A stretch of DNA of 64,000 nucleotides from Petroclostridium sp. X23 (GCF_030013905.1 NZ_CP124862.1:4653051-4717050); one strand, 5' to 3'; positions 25,928-34,766 are shown, counted from the first letter of the stretch. The notes: generated by a model not told the origin, from the letters alone. Numbers and translations are program-made.

Positions 25928-27214
25928 ATGAGTGAAAAAAAGCTAGGTTTTGACACATTACAAGTACATGCAGGGCATCAGCCCGATAGTGATACCGGCT
26001 CCAGAACGGTACCTATTTATCAGACTACCGCATATATGTTTAAGGATTCGGAGCATGCGGCAAATCTTTTTGCGTTAAAAGATTCAGGGCATATATATAC
26101 CAGAATGTCCAATCCAACGCAAGAGATTTTTGAAAACAGAGTGGCGGCGCTTGAAGATGGAGTAGGCGCTCTGGCAGTTGCTTCGGGCCATGCGGCAGTA
26201 GTACTGGCTATTCTTAATATCGCGGGGGCAGGAGATGAGATCGTTTCAGCCAGCACATTGTATGGCGGCACTTTTAATCTCTTTACCAATACGCTTCCCA
26301 AATTGGGCATCAATGTTAAAATGGTTAATCCTGAAGAACCGGAGAATTTTCAAATAGCGACTACTGAAAAAACCAAAGCGTATTTTATTGAGACTATCGG
26401 AAATCCCAATATCAATATTCCGGACTTGCAAGCTATTGCGGATTTAGCCCATAAAAATGGTGTGCCGCTTATTGTAGACAGCACTTTTACCACCCCGTAT
26501 TTGTGCAAGCCTTTCGATTTTGGTGCTGATATTATTATTCATTCGGCAACAAAGTTTTTAGGCGGACACGGGACATCCATGGGTGGTGTGATCGTTGACG
26601 GCGGTAAATTCAATTGGGATAACGGAAAGTTTCCCGGATTGTCTCAGCCCGATCCAAGCTATCATGGTGTGAATTACGTGAAAGATATTGGGACGGCAGC
26701 ATTTATTACTAAGGCAAGGGTTCAATTATTAAGAGATTTTGGACCTGCGCTATCACCTTTTAATGCATTTATGTTTATCCAAGGTTTGGAAACCTTATCG
26801 CTCAGGATGCAAAAGCATTGCGACAATGCAATGAACATTGCAAAATATTTGGAACAGCACCCAATGGTGAGCTGGGTAAACTATCCGGGACTCAAAAGCA
26901 ATAAATACTATGAATTGGGACAGAAGTATATGTCTAAAGGGGCAGGATCAATTTTTACCTTCGGACTTAAAGGCGGCGTTGAAGCAGGCAGAAAATTCAT
27001 AGACAGTCTGAAGATTTTCTCCCATGTTGCAAATGTCGGAGATGTAAGGTCATTGGTTATTCATCCTGCCAGTACCACCCATTCTCAGCTTTCTGAAGAA
27101 GGGCTTAAAGCCGCCGGTGTTAATCCGGATATGGTAAGATTATCTATTGGGATAGAAGACGCAAACGATCTGATAGATGATTTGGAGCAGGCAATACAAA
27201 AAGCCACGAAATAA
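25928..27214 (+). CDS. metY: O-acetylhomoserine sulfhydrylase (PLP)
   Basis: This 428-residue Cys/Met-metabolism PLP enzyme joins O-acetylhomoserine with sulfide to give homocysteine. Family marks are TLQVHAGHQPD at the start, SRMSNPT-type YTRMSNPTQE, the PLP lysine in IHSATKFLGGHGTSMGG and SLVIHPASTTHSQ. The length of about 430 separates it from shorter MetB/MetC enzymes. A GGGAGG site precedes ATG 25928. No SAM riboswitch is visible in the 52-base leader. Confidence 0.93.
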   Translation: MSEKKLGFDTLQVHAGHQPDSDTGSRTVPIYQTTAYMFKDSEHAANLFALKDSGHIYTRMSNPTQEIFENRVAALEDGVGALAVASGHAAVVLAILNIAGAGDEIVSASTLYGGTFNLFTNTLPKLGINVKMVNPEEPENFQIATTEKTKAYFIETIGNPNINIPDLQAIADLAHKNGVPLIVDSTFTTPYLCKPFDFGADIIIHSATKFLGGHGTSMGGVIVDGGKFNWDNGKFPGLSQPDPSYHGVNYVKDIGTAAFITKARVQLLRDFGPALSPFNAFMFIQGLETLSLRMQKHCDNAMNIAKYLEQHPMVSWVNYPGLKSNKYYELGQKYMSKGAGSIFTFGLKGGVEAGRKFIDSLKIFSHVANVGDVRSLVIHPASTTHSQLSEEGLKAAGVNPDMVRLSIGIEDANDLIDDLEQAIQKATK

Positions 27215-27323
27215 ATTAGATTCAAGTTTGCAGGAAGCGAGGCAAAATTTTAAAGCAGCTGAATTATCCGAATTACTAAAAACGTATGAGATATAAAATA
27301 GGGATTATTATTGTCCAGATGAA

Positions 27324-27370
27324 AAAGGGATGCCTCTTTAGAATTTAATTCTATTAAGAGATGTCCCTTT
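27324..27370. terminator. terminator between metY and the transglycosylase gene
   Basis: AAAGGGATGCCTCTTTA and TAAGAGATGTCCCTTT can pair with a few mismatches, with A/T runs on either side. It lies between two convergent genes and could serve both. Confidence 0.6.
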
Positions 27371-27391
27371 AAATACTTCTTTCAACAATTT

Positions 27392-27949
27392 CTATTTATA
27401 CTCATCTATAGATCCTAAGATTTTTTTCACATAATCCTGGGTTTCAGCATAAGGGGGAACGCCATTATGCTTTGTCACACTGTTGGGTCCTGCGTTATAG
27501 GCAGCCAAAGCAAGCTTGAGGTCTCCGCCGAATTGATCCAGTTGTTCTTTAAGGTACTTTACGCCACCCTCAATATTTTGTGTAATATCCCAAGGATTGT
27601 TTACCCCAAGAGACTTGGCTGTACCGGGCATTAACTGCATTAACCCTTGAGCGCCTTTGGATGATAACGCAGTAGGATTAAAATTCGATTCGGCCGCAAT
27701 GACAGCGCTAACAATATTAGAAGGAATACCGTATTTTTTGCTGGCATCATTAACAGCTTTTTCAATGGCTGGCATGAGTTCGACATTACCTTTTGTATTG
27801 TTACCGGAAAGGGAGGTATTGCCGTTTACTTTACTATTCAATATTTCTTGAAAAGATATCTCATTACTATTCTCGTTAATCTTAATAGGTGTCCTCGATT
27901 GTATATTATTTAATTTTTCACGAAAAATATCACTTATTCGTATGTTCAC
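27392..27949 (-). CDS. SLT-family lytic transglycosylase
   Basis: The C-terminal SLT domain (about 62-185) cleaves the glycan strand of peptidoglycan. The catalytic Glu87 lies in VIAAESNFNPTALSSKGAQG, followed by LMQLMPGTAKSLG and AAYNAGPNSVTKHNG. There is no signal peptide, only a 60-residue polar leader, as in transglycosylases exported by other routes or found near flagellar genes. No flagellar genes lie nearby in this window. Confidence 0.9.
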   Translation of the reverse strand: MNIRISDIFREKLNNIQSRTPIKINENSNEISFQEILNSKVNGNTSLSGNNTKGNVELMPAIEKAVNDASKKYGIPSNIVSAVIAAESNFNPTALSSKGAQGLMQLMPGTAKSLGVNNPWDITQNIEGGVKYLKEQLDQFGGDLKLALAAYNAGPNSVTKHNGVPPYAETQDYVKKILGSIDEYK

Positions 27950-28029
27950 TGAATCACCTTAATTCTTAATCATCTTTTGTGTTTGAAGAGGTAAAACAAA
28001 CCATAATGTAGAACTCTTGTATAAGCACA

Positions 28030-28257
28030 TCATGAATCGACATCAACAATTGAAAAATCACTGAATGAAAACTCTTCGGTGTTGATGTTTCTTCTGCGTT
28101 TAGGCTTTTTAAAAAAAAAGTCGTAGCTGTATTTTCTGCATAAATAACTGCTCGAAACAACGCCTTGGATTGGACAAACCACATCATCGGTAAGTGGAAT
28201 TTTTGTCGCATATTTGCAGTTACAGCACATAGGTAATTGATCTGATGTCGCTTTCAT
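28030..28257 (-). CDS. small cysteine-rich protein of unknown function
   Basis: This 75-residue protein has PMCCNCKYA, VVCPIQG and YLCRKYSYDFF, a four-Cys arrangement that suggests a structural metal site. A basic KKPKRRR stretch follows. An AGAGGGG ribosome site precedes the ATG. I do not know a function; small proteins of this pattern occur widely in Clostridia. Confidence 0.72.
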   Translation of the reverse strand: MKATSDQLPMCCNCKYATKIPLTDDVVCPIQGVVSSSYLCRKYSYDFFFKKPKRRRNINTEEFSFSDFSIVDVDS

Positions 28258-28386
28258 AGAAATCCCCTCTTCTCTTGATTGGTTTACTTAATCATTATAA
28301 CATAAGAACCTAAAAAATGGAAGTATTTAGGTAGAAAAAACAAAATTTTCTTTTGAAATAATATTCATCTGTTATGAAATGTCTGG

Positions 28387-28392
28387 TATAAT
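28387..28392 (+). promoter_or_regulatory. possible extended -10 promoter element
   Basis: TGGTATAAT is an extended -10 box about 130 bases before the aminotransferase gene. No convincing -35 is present. It is followed at once by the GTTCACG repeat. Confidence 0.4.
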
Positions 28393-28398
28393 TAAGTT

Positions 28399-28433
28399 GT
28401 TCACGGTTCACGGTTCACGGTTCACAGTTAACA
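28399..28433. repeat. heptamer tandem repeat locus (GTTCACG x3 plus variants)
   Basis: Five tandem 7-mers: GTTCACG three times, then GTTCACA and GTTAACA. It lies in the leader of the aminotransferase gene. Confidence 0.8.
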
Positions 28434-28520
28434 GCCTTTGTACCAGGGACTGCATGGACGATACGAGGGGAGGAGGCTCCCTCTTGCTGTATTGTAATAA
28501 TATTTATAGAAGATGGGGAT

Positions 28521-29690
28521 ATGGATATGATATTTTCCAAAAGAATGGGAGGGCTCACCTCCGCTATTTTTTCTGAATTAGAAAGCAAGAAAAATGAACT
28601 ATTTGCCCAAGGAAGGGAAGTAATAAATTTTAGCATCGGTACACCCGATATGCCACCGGCGCCGCATGTAATCCAGGCGATCCGGGAATCAGCAGAATTC
28701 CCCGGTAATTATGTATATGCTATCAACGACAGACCCGAACTTATACAGGCAGTGATACAATGGTATGACAGAAGGTTTCAGGTGCAGTTGGAACCGGAAG
28801 AAATTACATCAATGATGGGTTCACAGGATGGTCTTGCGCATATCGCTTTAACGCTTGCAGACCCTGGTGATATTGTAATGGTCCCGGACCCCGGGTATCC
28901 CATCTTTAGTATCGGTCCTTCATTGGCTTGCGCAACCTTACATAGGATACCGCTATTTAAAGAAAATAATTTTTTAATGGACTTGGATGCGATAGACAGT
29001 AATATCGCCCATAAGGCAAAAATGATGGTTGTTTCTTACCCTAACAATCCTGTTGCCGTTGTTGCTCCTCCTGAGTTTTACGAGAAATTGGTTTGGTTCG
29101 CAAAAAAATATGATATTGTGGTAGTCCATGATAATGCATATTGCGAACTTACCTTTGACGGCATAAAAGGAGGAAGTTTTTTAAGTATTCCGGGGGCAAA
29201 GGATGTAGGAATTGAGTTTAACTCTCTATCAAAGTCTTATAATATTCCCGGGTGCAGAATATCCTTTGCTATGGGGAATAAAAAGGTGATTGAACAGTTA
29301 AGAATATTAAAATCCCATATGGATTATGGTGTTTTCCTGCCGATTCAATACGCTGCTATCGCAGCATTGAGTGGTCCTCAAGACTGTTTGAGGCAAACAG
29401 TACAAACTTACGAGAGAAGAAGAGATATACTTATTGACGGACTGCAAAAAATAGGATGGAAGGTAGACAAGCCTTCCGGCACCATGTTCGTTTGGGCGCC
29501 TATTCCTAAAGCTTATTCCTCTTCTGTAGAGTTTACATTTGACCTGCTTGATAAAACCGGTGTTATGGTTGTTCCCGGCAGCAGCTTTGGTGAAATGGGA
29601 GAAGGCTACGTACGTATTGCGTTGGTGCAGTCGGAAGAAAAAATCCTAAGAGCAATAGAACTCATTAAAGAGAGTGGAATTTTAGGTTAG
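28521..29690 (+). CDS. class I/II PLP aminotransferase
   Basis: This fold-type I aminotransferase has 389 residues. Visible are FSIGTPDMPP, the PDPGYPIF motif, SYPNNPVAVVA, the cofactor Lys in NSLSKSYNIPGCRISF, and the substrate Arg in GYVRIALV. The closest types are LL-diaminopimelate- and alanine/aspartate-like aminotransferases of Clostridia; the substrate cannot be fixed from sequence. Start at 28521 after GGGGAT; ATG 28527 is equally possible. It stands alone behind a long leader with heptamer repeats. Confidence 0.88.
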   Translation: MDMIFSKRMGGLTSAIFSELESKKNELFAQGREVINFSIGTPDMPPAPHVIQAIRESAEFPGNYVYAINDRPELIQAVIQWYDRRFQVQLEPEEITSMMGSQDGLAHIALTLADPGDIVMVPDPGYPIFSIGPSLACATLHRIPLFKENNFLMDLDAIDSNIAHKAKMMVVSYPNNPVAVVAPPEFYEKLVWFAKKYDIVVVHDNAYCELTFDGIKGGSFLSIPGAKDVGIEFNSLSKSYNIPGCRISFAMGNKKVIEQLRILKSHMDYGVFLPIQYAAIAALSGPQDCLRQTVQTYERRRDILIDGLQKIGWKVDKPSGTMFVWAPIPKAYSSSVEFTFDLLDKTGVMVVPGSSFGEMGEGYVRIALVQSEEKILRAIELIKESGILG

Positions 29691-29734
29691 CACTAACGTA
29701 ATAAGAAAGTGCTATATTAGTGAATAATCTTTTT

Positions 29735-29755
29735 AATGGACAATGGACAATGGAC
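29735..29755. repeat. heptamer tandem repeat locus (AATGGAC x3)
   Basis: Three exact tandem AATGGAC units and a partial fourth lie behind the aminotransferase stop. Confidence 0.75.
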
Positions 29756-29830
29756 AATGAAGACTATAAACTAGAAGAAGGTTCTTCAAAAGGAATTACA
29801 AAGTGTTCATTGGGACACTATCAGTAATTA

Positions 29831-29879
29831 TGGACGGTTTTCCAATCACCCAAAACCGGTATGATAGAAAAACCGTCCC
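29831..29879. repeat. solitary REP-like palindrome
   Basis: GGACGGTTTT (29832-29841) and AAAACCGTCC (29869-29878) are inverted. The core matches the REP copies around the RAYT gene at 5.5-6.4 kb. This could be a REP copy moved in trans by that enzyme. Confidence 0.55.
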
Positions 29880-29916
29880 TTATTTCTTATTGAGTATCAT
29901 AAATACATTTTATGTT

Positions 29917-30495
29917 TTAAGGTTGTACTATGGTGTTTATAAAATATCTATGGAAACTCAAGTCATTTGTCAATTCAGGATGAAAAGATGTAGCGAGCAT
30001 GTTTTTTTGTCTACAGGCTACAATCTTATTGTCTATTGTTCCTAATACTTCAACCTCATTCCAAACTTCTTCTACATATGGCGCACGGATGAATACAACA
30101 GGAATGGGCTGTGTTGATATTGCCGGGATATCAAGCATCGTGCTGAAACTATCCAACTGACTTCCATATGCATTACGGCGCACCTGTATATCCATGGTAT
30201 TCAAAAAGGTCTTATCTTGATTACTGATTTTTTTAGCTAGAAGAATCATGCCGGCACATGTCCCCCATACGGGCATGCCATTAGTAATTCTGCTGGAGAG
30301 GACATCTATCAACTTAAAATTATCCAAAAGCTTACCGATGGTAGTACTTTCCCCACCGGGAATAATCAGTCCATCCACATCTTGAATGTGTTGAGCGGTT
30401 TTAACCACCATAGGAGTCACGTGATCAAACGACCCCAGCATGCTTATATGTTCAGAAACCGCCCCTTGCAGCCCCAAAACACCCACTTTAATCAT
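29917..30495 (-). CDS. pdxT: pyridoxal 5'-phosphate synthase glutaminase subunit
   Basis: PdxT hydrolyses glutamine and channels ammonia to PdxS. The class I amidotransferase triad is Cys in WGTCAGMI and His/Glu in SFHPELT. The oxyanion motif GGEST and the family block RAPYVEEV are present. It has 192 residues, normal length. It lies about 100 bases downstream of pdxS on the same strand, with a repeat locus between. Confidence 0.96.
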   Translation of the reverse strand: MIKVGVLGLQGAVSEHISMLGSFDHVTPMVVKTAQHIQDVDGLIIPGGESTTIGKLLDNFKLIDVLSSRITNGMPVWGTCAGMILLAKKISNQDKTFLNTMDIQVRRNAYGSQLDSFSTMLDIPAISTQPIPVVFIRAPYVEEVWNEVEVLGTIDNKIVACRQKNMLATSFHPELTNDLSFHRYFINTIVQP

Positions 30496-30561
30496 AGCAT
30501 CATCTCACTTAATATCAGAATATCTCATTAAAAACAACGAATTTACTGTTAACCAACAACT

Positions 30562-30589
30562 ATTCACTATTAATTATTAATTGTTAATT
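30562..30589. repeat. heptamer tandem repeat locus, identical to 12418-12445
   Basis: ATTCACT, ATTAATT, ATTAATT, GTTAATT in tandem. All 28 bases are identical to the block at the argC stop. It lies five bases behind the pdxS stop codon. Confidence 0.8.
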
Positions 30590-30593
30590 GGCC

Positions 30594-31472
30594 CTACCAT
30601 CCCCGGTCAGCGTATAAGCTTTCTTTCGCAATCTGGTTTATTTCCAAGCTATACATCGCTTCTCCCAAATCTTCTGAAACTTCAGCGAGGATATTAGGAT
30701 CATCATAGTAAGTAGTGGCTTTTACGATGGCACGAGCCCTTTTTTCGGGATCGCCGGATTTAAAAATACCTGAGCCTACAAAAACCCCATCGCAGCCCAA
30801 TTGCATCATGAGAGCCGCATCGGCAGGAGTTGCGATACCGCCTGCTGCAAAATTCACTACCGGAAGTTTTCCGTTTTCTGCAACCCATACTACCAAATCA
30901 TAAGGTGCACCCATCTCTTTTGCGGCAGTCATTAGTTCTTCTTTGGGTATATTGTTAAGTTTGCGTATTTCACTTGTTACGGTTCTCATATGGCGTACCG
31001 CTTCAACAACATTACCGGTACCGGCTTCACCCTTTGTACGTATCATAGATGCGCCTTCGCCAATTCGCCTCAACGCTTCACCAAGGTTTTTAGCCCCACA
31101 TACATAGGGAATCTTGAAGTCATGCTTATTGATGTGAAACATGTCATCCGCAGGAGTAAGTACTTCGCTTTCGTCTATGTAATCGATACCCAGCGCTTCA
31201 AGGATTTGCGCTTCGACGAAATGACCTATTCTTACTTTTGCCATTACCGGGATAGAAACAGCTTCTTTTATTTCTTTAATCAGCTTAGGATCGGACATTC
31301 TTGCAACGCCGCCCTGTTTTCTGATATCGGAAGGTACCCTCTCAAGCGCCATAACAGCAACAGCCCCTGCCTTCTCGGCGATCTCTGCTTGTTCAGCGTT
31401 TACAACATCCATAATGACGCCGCCTTTGAGCATCTGTGCCAGATTTTTATTCAGTTCAAATCTTTCATTCAT
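30594..31472 (-). CDS. pdxS: pyridoxal 5'-phosphate synthase PdxS subunit
   Basis: PdxS builds PLP from ribose 5-phosphate, glyceraldehyde 3-phosphate and ammonia. The TIM-barrel protein shows GGVIMDVVNAEQA, RMSDP, the catalytic Lys in VMAKVRIGHFVEAQ, DESEVLTPAD and VNFAAGGIATPADAA. It has 292 residues. AGGAGG lies just before the ATG. It heads pdxS-pdxT, divergent from a PdxR-type regulator. Confidence 0.97.
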   Translation of the reverse strand: MNERFELNKNLAQMLKGGVIMDVVNAEQAEIAEKAGAVAVMALERVPSDIRKQGGVARMSDPKLIKEIKEAVSIPVMAKVRIGHFVEAQILEALGIDYIDESEVLTPADDMFHINKHDFKIPYVCGAKNLGEALRRIGEGASMIRTKGEAGTGNVVEAVRHMRTVTSEIRKLNNIPKEELMTAAKEMGAPYDLVVWVAENGKLPVVNFAAGGIATPADAALMMQLGCDGVFVGSGIFKSGDPEKRARAIVKATTYYDDPNILAEVSEDLGEAMYSLEINQIAKESLYADRGW

Positions 31473-31530
31473 TTACGTTAGCCTCCTCAAAAAATAATTT
31501 ATCGGTATATAAGAAACACTAGTCTTACTA

Positions 31531-31680
31531 TTTACAAGGAAAGAAGAATATAGTATAATTATTGTACCGATACAATGATTGCGATAGTGAATATTTTTTA
31601 ATATTATTACATACGATTCTTAAAATGTCAATACAATTCGGAGGAAAATATACGAATGAGTAATATTGTACCGATACAAT
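31531..31680. promoter_or_regulatory. pdxST/pdxR divergent control region with two identical operators
   Basis: The 16-mer ATTGTACCGATACAAT occurs at 31561-31576 and again at 31665-31680, inside codons 4-9 of the regulator gene. A related half (TATCGGTATATAAG) lies near 31500. TTTACA (31531-31536) and TATAAT (31554-31559), 17 bases apart, form the rightward promoter, and the first operator starts right after the -10. A leftward promoter may use TTGACA (complement of 31626-31631). Confidence 0.75.
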
Positions 31681-33170
31681 TAGATAAACAGAGTAGTGTA
31701 CCATTATATATACAATTGTTTGAAGAATTAAAAAAGATGATTTGTGAAGATCAGCTTCAGCCTGGAACCCGTTTGCCGGCCATTAGAAAGCTGGCGGGTC
31801 AATTAAATGTGAATAACGTTACCGTAGTTAATGCATATAAACTTCTTGAACAGCATCAATATGTTTTTTCAAAAGTCGGCAGTGGTGTGTATGTATCGAG
31901 TGTTCAAGAGATCGAAGAACCGGAAGAACCAGCTATTGAAGACCATATTATTAAAGATGAATTTTATGATGATGAAGATATCCAATTAATGAGCAGGGGG
32001 CACATTACTTTAAATAAAAACAGTATTAATTTTGCCAGTGCGACGCCCACTCCTGATCTTTTTCCTGTGGATGATTTTAAAATAGCATTGGTAGAGGTTT
32101 TAGAGAGAGATAAGGGGCAGGCTTTCGGATATCATGAAAGCAACGGATACAGACCATTAAGGCATTCAATATCTTGTTTTCTGGATGACTATTATTCAAT
32201 CGATGTATCTGAAGATCATATACAGATTATTTCCGGGGCGCAGCAAGGGATTGATGTCATTGCAAAGGCGCTCATCCAGCCGGGGGATTATGTGTTTGTG
32301 GAAAACCCTACCTATACCGGTGCCATTGCTGTTTTTAAGTCCCGGGGTGCAAGGATCATTGGAATACCTATTCAAGAAGATGGAATAGATATGGAACTTG
32401 CGGAAAAGTATATAAGACGTTATCAACCTAAAATTATTTATACAATGCCTAACTATCAGAATCCTACAACATATTGTTATTCTGAGAAGAGAAAAAGACA
32501 ACTATTGGAATTGGCATACAAGCATCATTTCTATATTATTGAAGATGATTTTTTAACTGATCTGGACTTTACACAAAGACATGGACCTAGGACACTAAAA
32601 TCTCTTGACCGGTTTGACAGGGTCTTGTACATTAAAAGCTTTTCAAAGGTATTAATGCCGGGGCTTCGTATAGGTTTTTTGATAACTCCTCCGGAAATTT
32701 TCCAAAAAATACTGCAGGCCAAGCATACGACGGATATATCATCTTCAGGCTTAATTCAAAGAGCTTTTGATTTGTATTTAAGAAAAGGAATATGGGGAAG
32801 CCATCTTGAATATATGAAACAAATATATAAAGACCGGTATCAAAAGATGTTGGATAAAATCATTTGTTTAGAGAACATTGGTGTACGCATTCATAAACCC
32901 AATGGAGGTCTGAACTTTTGGTTGACGCTCCCTAAGAATGTTTCTGCTACAAAGCTGTATTATGAGTGTGCAAAGCATGATTTGCTGCTCATACCCGGAA
33001 GAATCTTTTATACGTCAGAATCCAATAGTAACGATAGTCATATACGGATTAGTTATGCTGCGGTTTATCCTGAACAAATTGAACCGGGAATAGATATATT
33101 GTATAATTGTATTAATAAAATGCTGAATAAAACAGATGAACCGGATATTTATTATAGTCCGCTGATATGA
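31656..33170 (+). CDS. pdxR: MocR-family regulator of PLP synthesis (PdxR-like)
   Basis: An N-terminal GntR winged helix (about 1-80; TRLPAIRKLAGQLNVNNVTV) is joined by an acidic linker to a catalytic-like aminotransferase domain (about 125-490). The PLP lysine region is LYIKSFSKVLMPGLRIGF. MocR proteins sense PLP through this domain. Divergence from pdxST and repeated operators support a PdxR role: activating pdxST when PLP is low. Start at ATG 31656 after GGAGG. Confidence 0.9.
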   Translation: MSNIVPIQLDKQSSVPLYIQLFEELKKMICEDQLQPGTRLPAIRKLAGQLNVNNVTVVNAYKLLEQHQYVFSKVGSGVYVSSVQEIEEPEEPAIEDHIIKDEFYDDEDIQLMSRGHITLNKNSINFASATPTPDLFPVDDFKIALVEVLERDKGQAFGYHESNGYRPLRHSISCFLDDYYSIDVSEDHIQIISGAQQGIDVIAKALIQPGDYVFVENPTYTGAIAVFKSRGARIIGIPIQEDGIDMELAEKYIRRYQPKIIYTMPNYQNPTTYCYSEKRKRQLLELAYKHHFYIIEDDFLTDLDFTQRHGPRTLKSLDRFDRVLYIKSFSKVLMPGLRIGFLITPPEIFQKILQAKHTTDISSSGLIQRAFDLYLRKGIWGSHLEYMKQIYKDRYQKMLDKIICLENIGVRIHKPNGGLNFWLTLPKNVSATKLYYECAKHDLLLIPGRIFYTSESNSNDSHIRISYAAVYPEQIEPGIDILYNCINKMLNKTDEPDIYYSPLI

Positions 33171-33172
33171 GT

Positions 33173-33186
33173 AGTGAATAGTGAAT
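33173..33186. repeat. heptamer repeat (AGTGAAT x2)
   Basis: Two tandem AGTGAAT units lie right behind the pdxR stop; the reverse complement ATTCACT opens the blocks at 12418 and 30562. Confidence 0.6.
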
Positions 33187-33224
33187 AGCTTTTTTGAGTG
33201 CTATGATAAGTGAGGTAAAGCAAG

Positions 33225-33731
33225 ATGAAGATAAGATTAGCAGCACCAATTACCAAAGATAGTATTGTAGATGGGCCGGGAATACGTGCGGTGATATGGA
33301 CACAGGGATGTCCCCATAAATGTGTGGGCTGCCATAATCCTCATACTCACAGTGTTGACGGGGGTTTTGAATTGGAAGTAGAGGAAGTTGTTGAACAGTT
33401 GTCGAAGCTGAAGCTTCATAAAGGGATCACTTTCTCCGGTGGCGAGCCGATGGATCAGGCCGCACCCTGCACTGAAATTGCCAAACGCGCCAAACAGAAG
33501 GGGTTGGACATCTGGCTTTATACGGGGTATGTTTTCGAAAATATTTTATGTGATGCGTCTGCAATACGTCCCGAGTGGAGAGAACTGTTGCAATATGTTG
33601 ATGTGATGATTGATGGGCCATTCATTGAAAAAATGAAAAATCTTCTGTTGAAATTTCGTGGGTCTGAGAACCAGAGGATCATTGATATCCCAAAGAGTCT
33701 TGCACAAGGGAAGGCCATATTATTTGAATAA
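33225..33731 (+). CDS. nrdG: anaerobic ribonucleotide reductase activating protein
   Basis: This small radical-SAM enzyme installs the glycyl radical on class III ribonucleotide reductase. The 4Fe-4S cluster motif is CPHKCVGC (Cys29, 33, 36). TFSGGEPMDQ binds SAM, and VDVMIDGPFIE and the GSENQRIIDIPKSL tail are family marks. Its 168 residues are normal. nrdD is not beside it in this window, which is unusual since the pair is often adjacent. Confidence 0.95.
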   Translation: MKIRLAAPITKDSIVDGPGIRAVIWTQGCPHKCVGCHNPHTHSVDGGFELEVEEVVEQLSKLKLHKGITFSGGEPMDQAAPCTEIAKRAKQKGLDIWLYTGYVFENILCDASAIRPEWRELLQYVDVMIDGPFIEKMKNLLLKFRGSENQRIIDIPKSLAQGKAILFE

Positions 33732-33751
33732 GTAGTATCGAGCTAAACTGT

Positions 33752-33787
33752 AAAAATGCAAAGGAATCCAGATTCCTTTGCATTTTT
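33752..33787. terminator. bidirectional terminator behind nrdG
   Basis: AAAAATGCAAAGGAAT and its exact complement enclose a 4-base loop, with A and T runs on both sides. It separates the convergent nrdG and Csp genes. Confidence 0.88.
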
Positions 33788-33795
33788 AGATATTT

Positions 33796-34185
33796 TTATC
33801 TCATCATCGCAAAAGCTCTGCATTCTCTTGCACAGTGCATACATACCTGAGCACAGTGTTGGGATTCGGCATCAGGAAATCTTGAACATTCTCTTGCGCA
33901 GCTTTCGCATATGCATGCGCATAGTTCTGCAGCAGATTTTGCATACATACTGTCTCGAGCAACATAATTTGCGGTTAGGCCGCAGATGTCGGCACAATCA
34001 CGCAGCAGTTCAAGCTGCATCACTCGCATTTGTACATCGGATCTTTTTTTCAGTATGCTGGTCATGTGTTCACACACAGCCTGGCAATTATGAATAACAT
34101 CTACCAGATTTTTGTGATGCATTGGATTAGGATAAGCATAACCATAGTCATACGGTTGGGGTTGCATAGGCATACATCCGTTCAT
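33796..34185 (-). CDS. four-helix-bundle Csp-like copper-storage protein (DUF326)
   Basis: This 129-residue protein has about a dozen cysteines spaced along predicted helices (CQAVCEHM, CADICG, CACICESCARECS, CAQVCMHCARECRAF). This is the pattern of the Csp family, whose bundle core is lined with Cys that bind many Cu(I) ions. No signal peptide is seen, so a cytosolic Csp3-like role is likely. The N-terminal 20 residues are Met/Tyr/Pro-rich. AAAGGAGC precedes the ATG. Confidence 0.85.
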   Translation of the reverse strand: MNGCMPMQPQPYDYGYAYPNPMHHKNLVDVIHNCQAVCEHMTSILKKRSDVQMRVMQLELLRDCADICGLTANYVARDSMYAKSAAELCACICESCARECSRFPDAESQHCAQVCMHCARECRAFAMMR

Positions 34186-34352
34186 AGATAAGCTCCTTTC
34201 AAATATAATATTTACATAAATAGTATATTCTTCGGTTTATGTAGATGTGCATGCTTGTTAGAGAATGTTCATTAAATATCAATATAAAATGTAAATTAAA
34301 GGAAACGTATTTCCTTATGGAGGATATATTTTGAAATAGTACCAAAATAGAC

Positions 34353-34382
34353 TTGAAATGAAGACGTTATTATTGGTATAAT
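34353..34382 (+). promoter_or_regulatory. probable sigma-A promoter
   Basis: TTGAAA (34353-34358) and TATAAT (34377-34382) with an 18-base spacer, about 125 bases before the 34509 gene. The rest of the 323-base gap from 34186 shows only a small hairpin (AAGGAAACGTATTTCCTT). Confidence 0.6.
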
Positions 34383-34508
34383 TTAGTCTGTACTATAGCT
34401 GTATTATAGGGTATGAAATGTTTTACTAATGTTTCCTGTAATATTGGTTATTAAAGCGTTTAATGTATTTAGCGTTAATACAACTATTAGGGAGGATGGA
34501 GTAGAGTT

Positions 34509-34766
34509 ATGAAAAGCAATAACAGCATTTATATTAATATTACTATTATCGTATTATCTGTAGCTCTTATTACGATATTAATAGTTGGACATAAAAAAGA
34601 TCGGGAGTTATTAAGCAAAAATAGAATATTATATGAAAAACATAATCAAGCCGTTATGGCAGAACAGGCAAGAATAGAACAACTAAATGTATATCAAAAG
34701 CTAAAAGAAGGGTCAGAGATAGATGAGACTGTTTCTGATAGTGTATATTCAAACAAAAGACCTTAG
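34509..34766 (+). CDS. small single-pass membrane protein, unknown
   Basis: This 85-residue protein has a transmembrane helix at about 8-27 (INITIIVLSVALITILIVG), then a charged helical tail that could form a coiled coil. AGGGAGG stands 15 bases before the ATG. It has its own promoter and a long leader. No family recognised. Confidence 0.65.
   Translation: MKSNNSIYINITIIVLSVALITILIVGHKKDRELLSKNRILYEKHNQAVMAEQARIEQLNVYQKLKEGSEIDETVSDSVYSNKRP

Noticed and set aside
29803..30045. 80-codon plus-strand frame between the aminotransferase and pdxT
   Set aside because: It runs antisense into pdxT and over the REP-like palindrome; no ribosome site.
11348..33186. CRISPR array as explanation for the short repeats
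   Set aside because: Units are 7 bp in direct tandem without unique spacers, and no cas gene is present.
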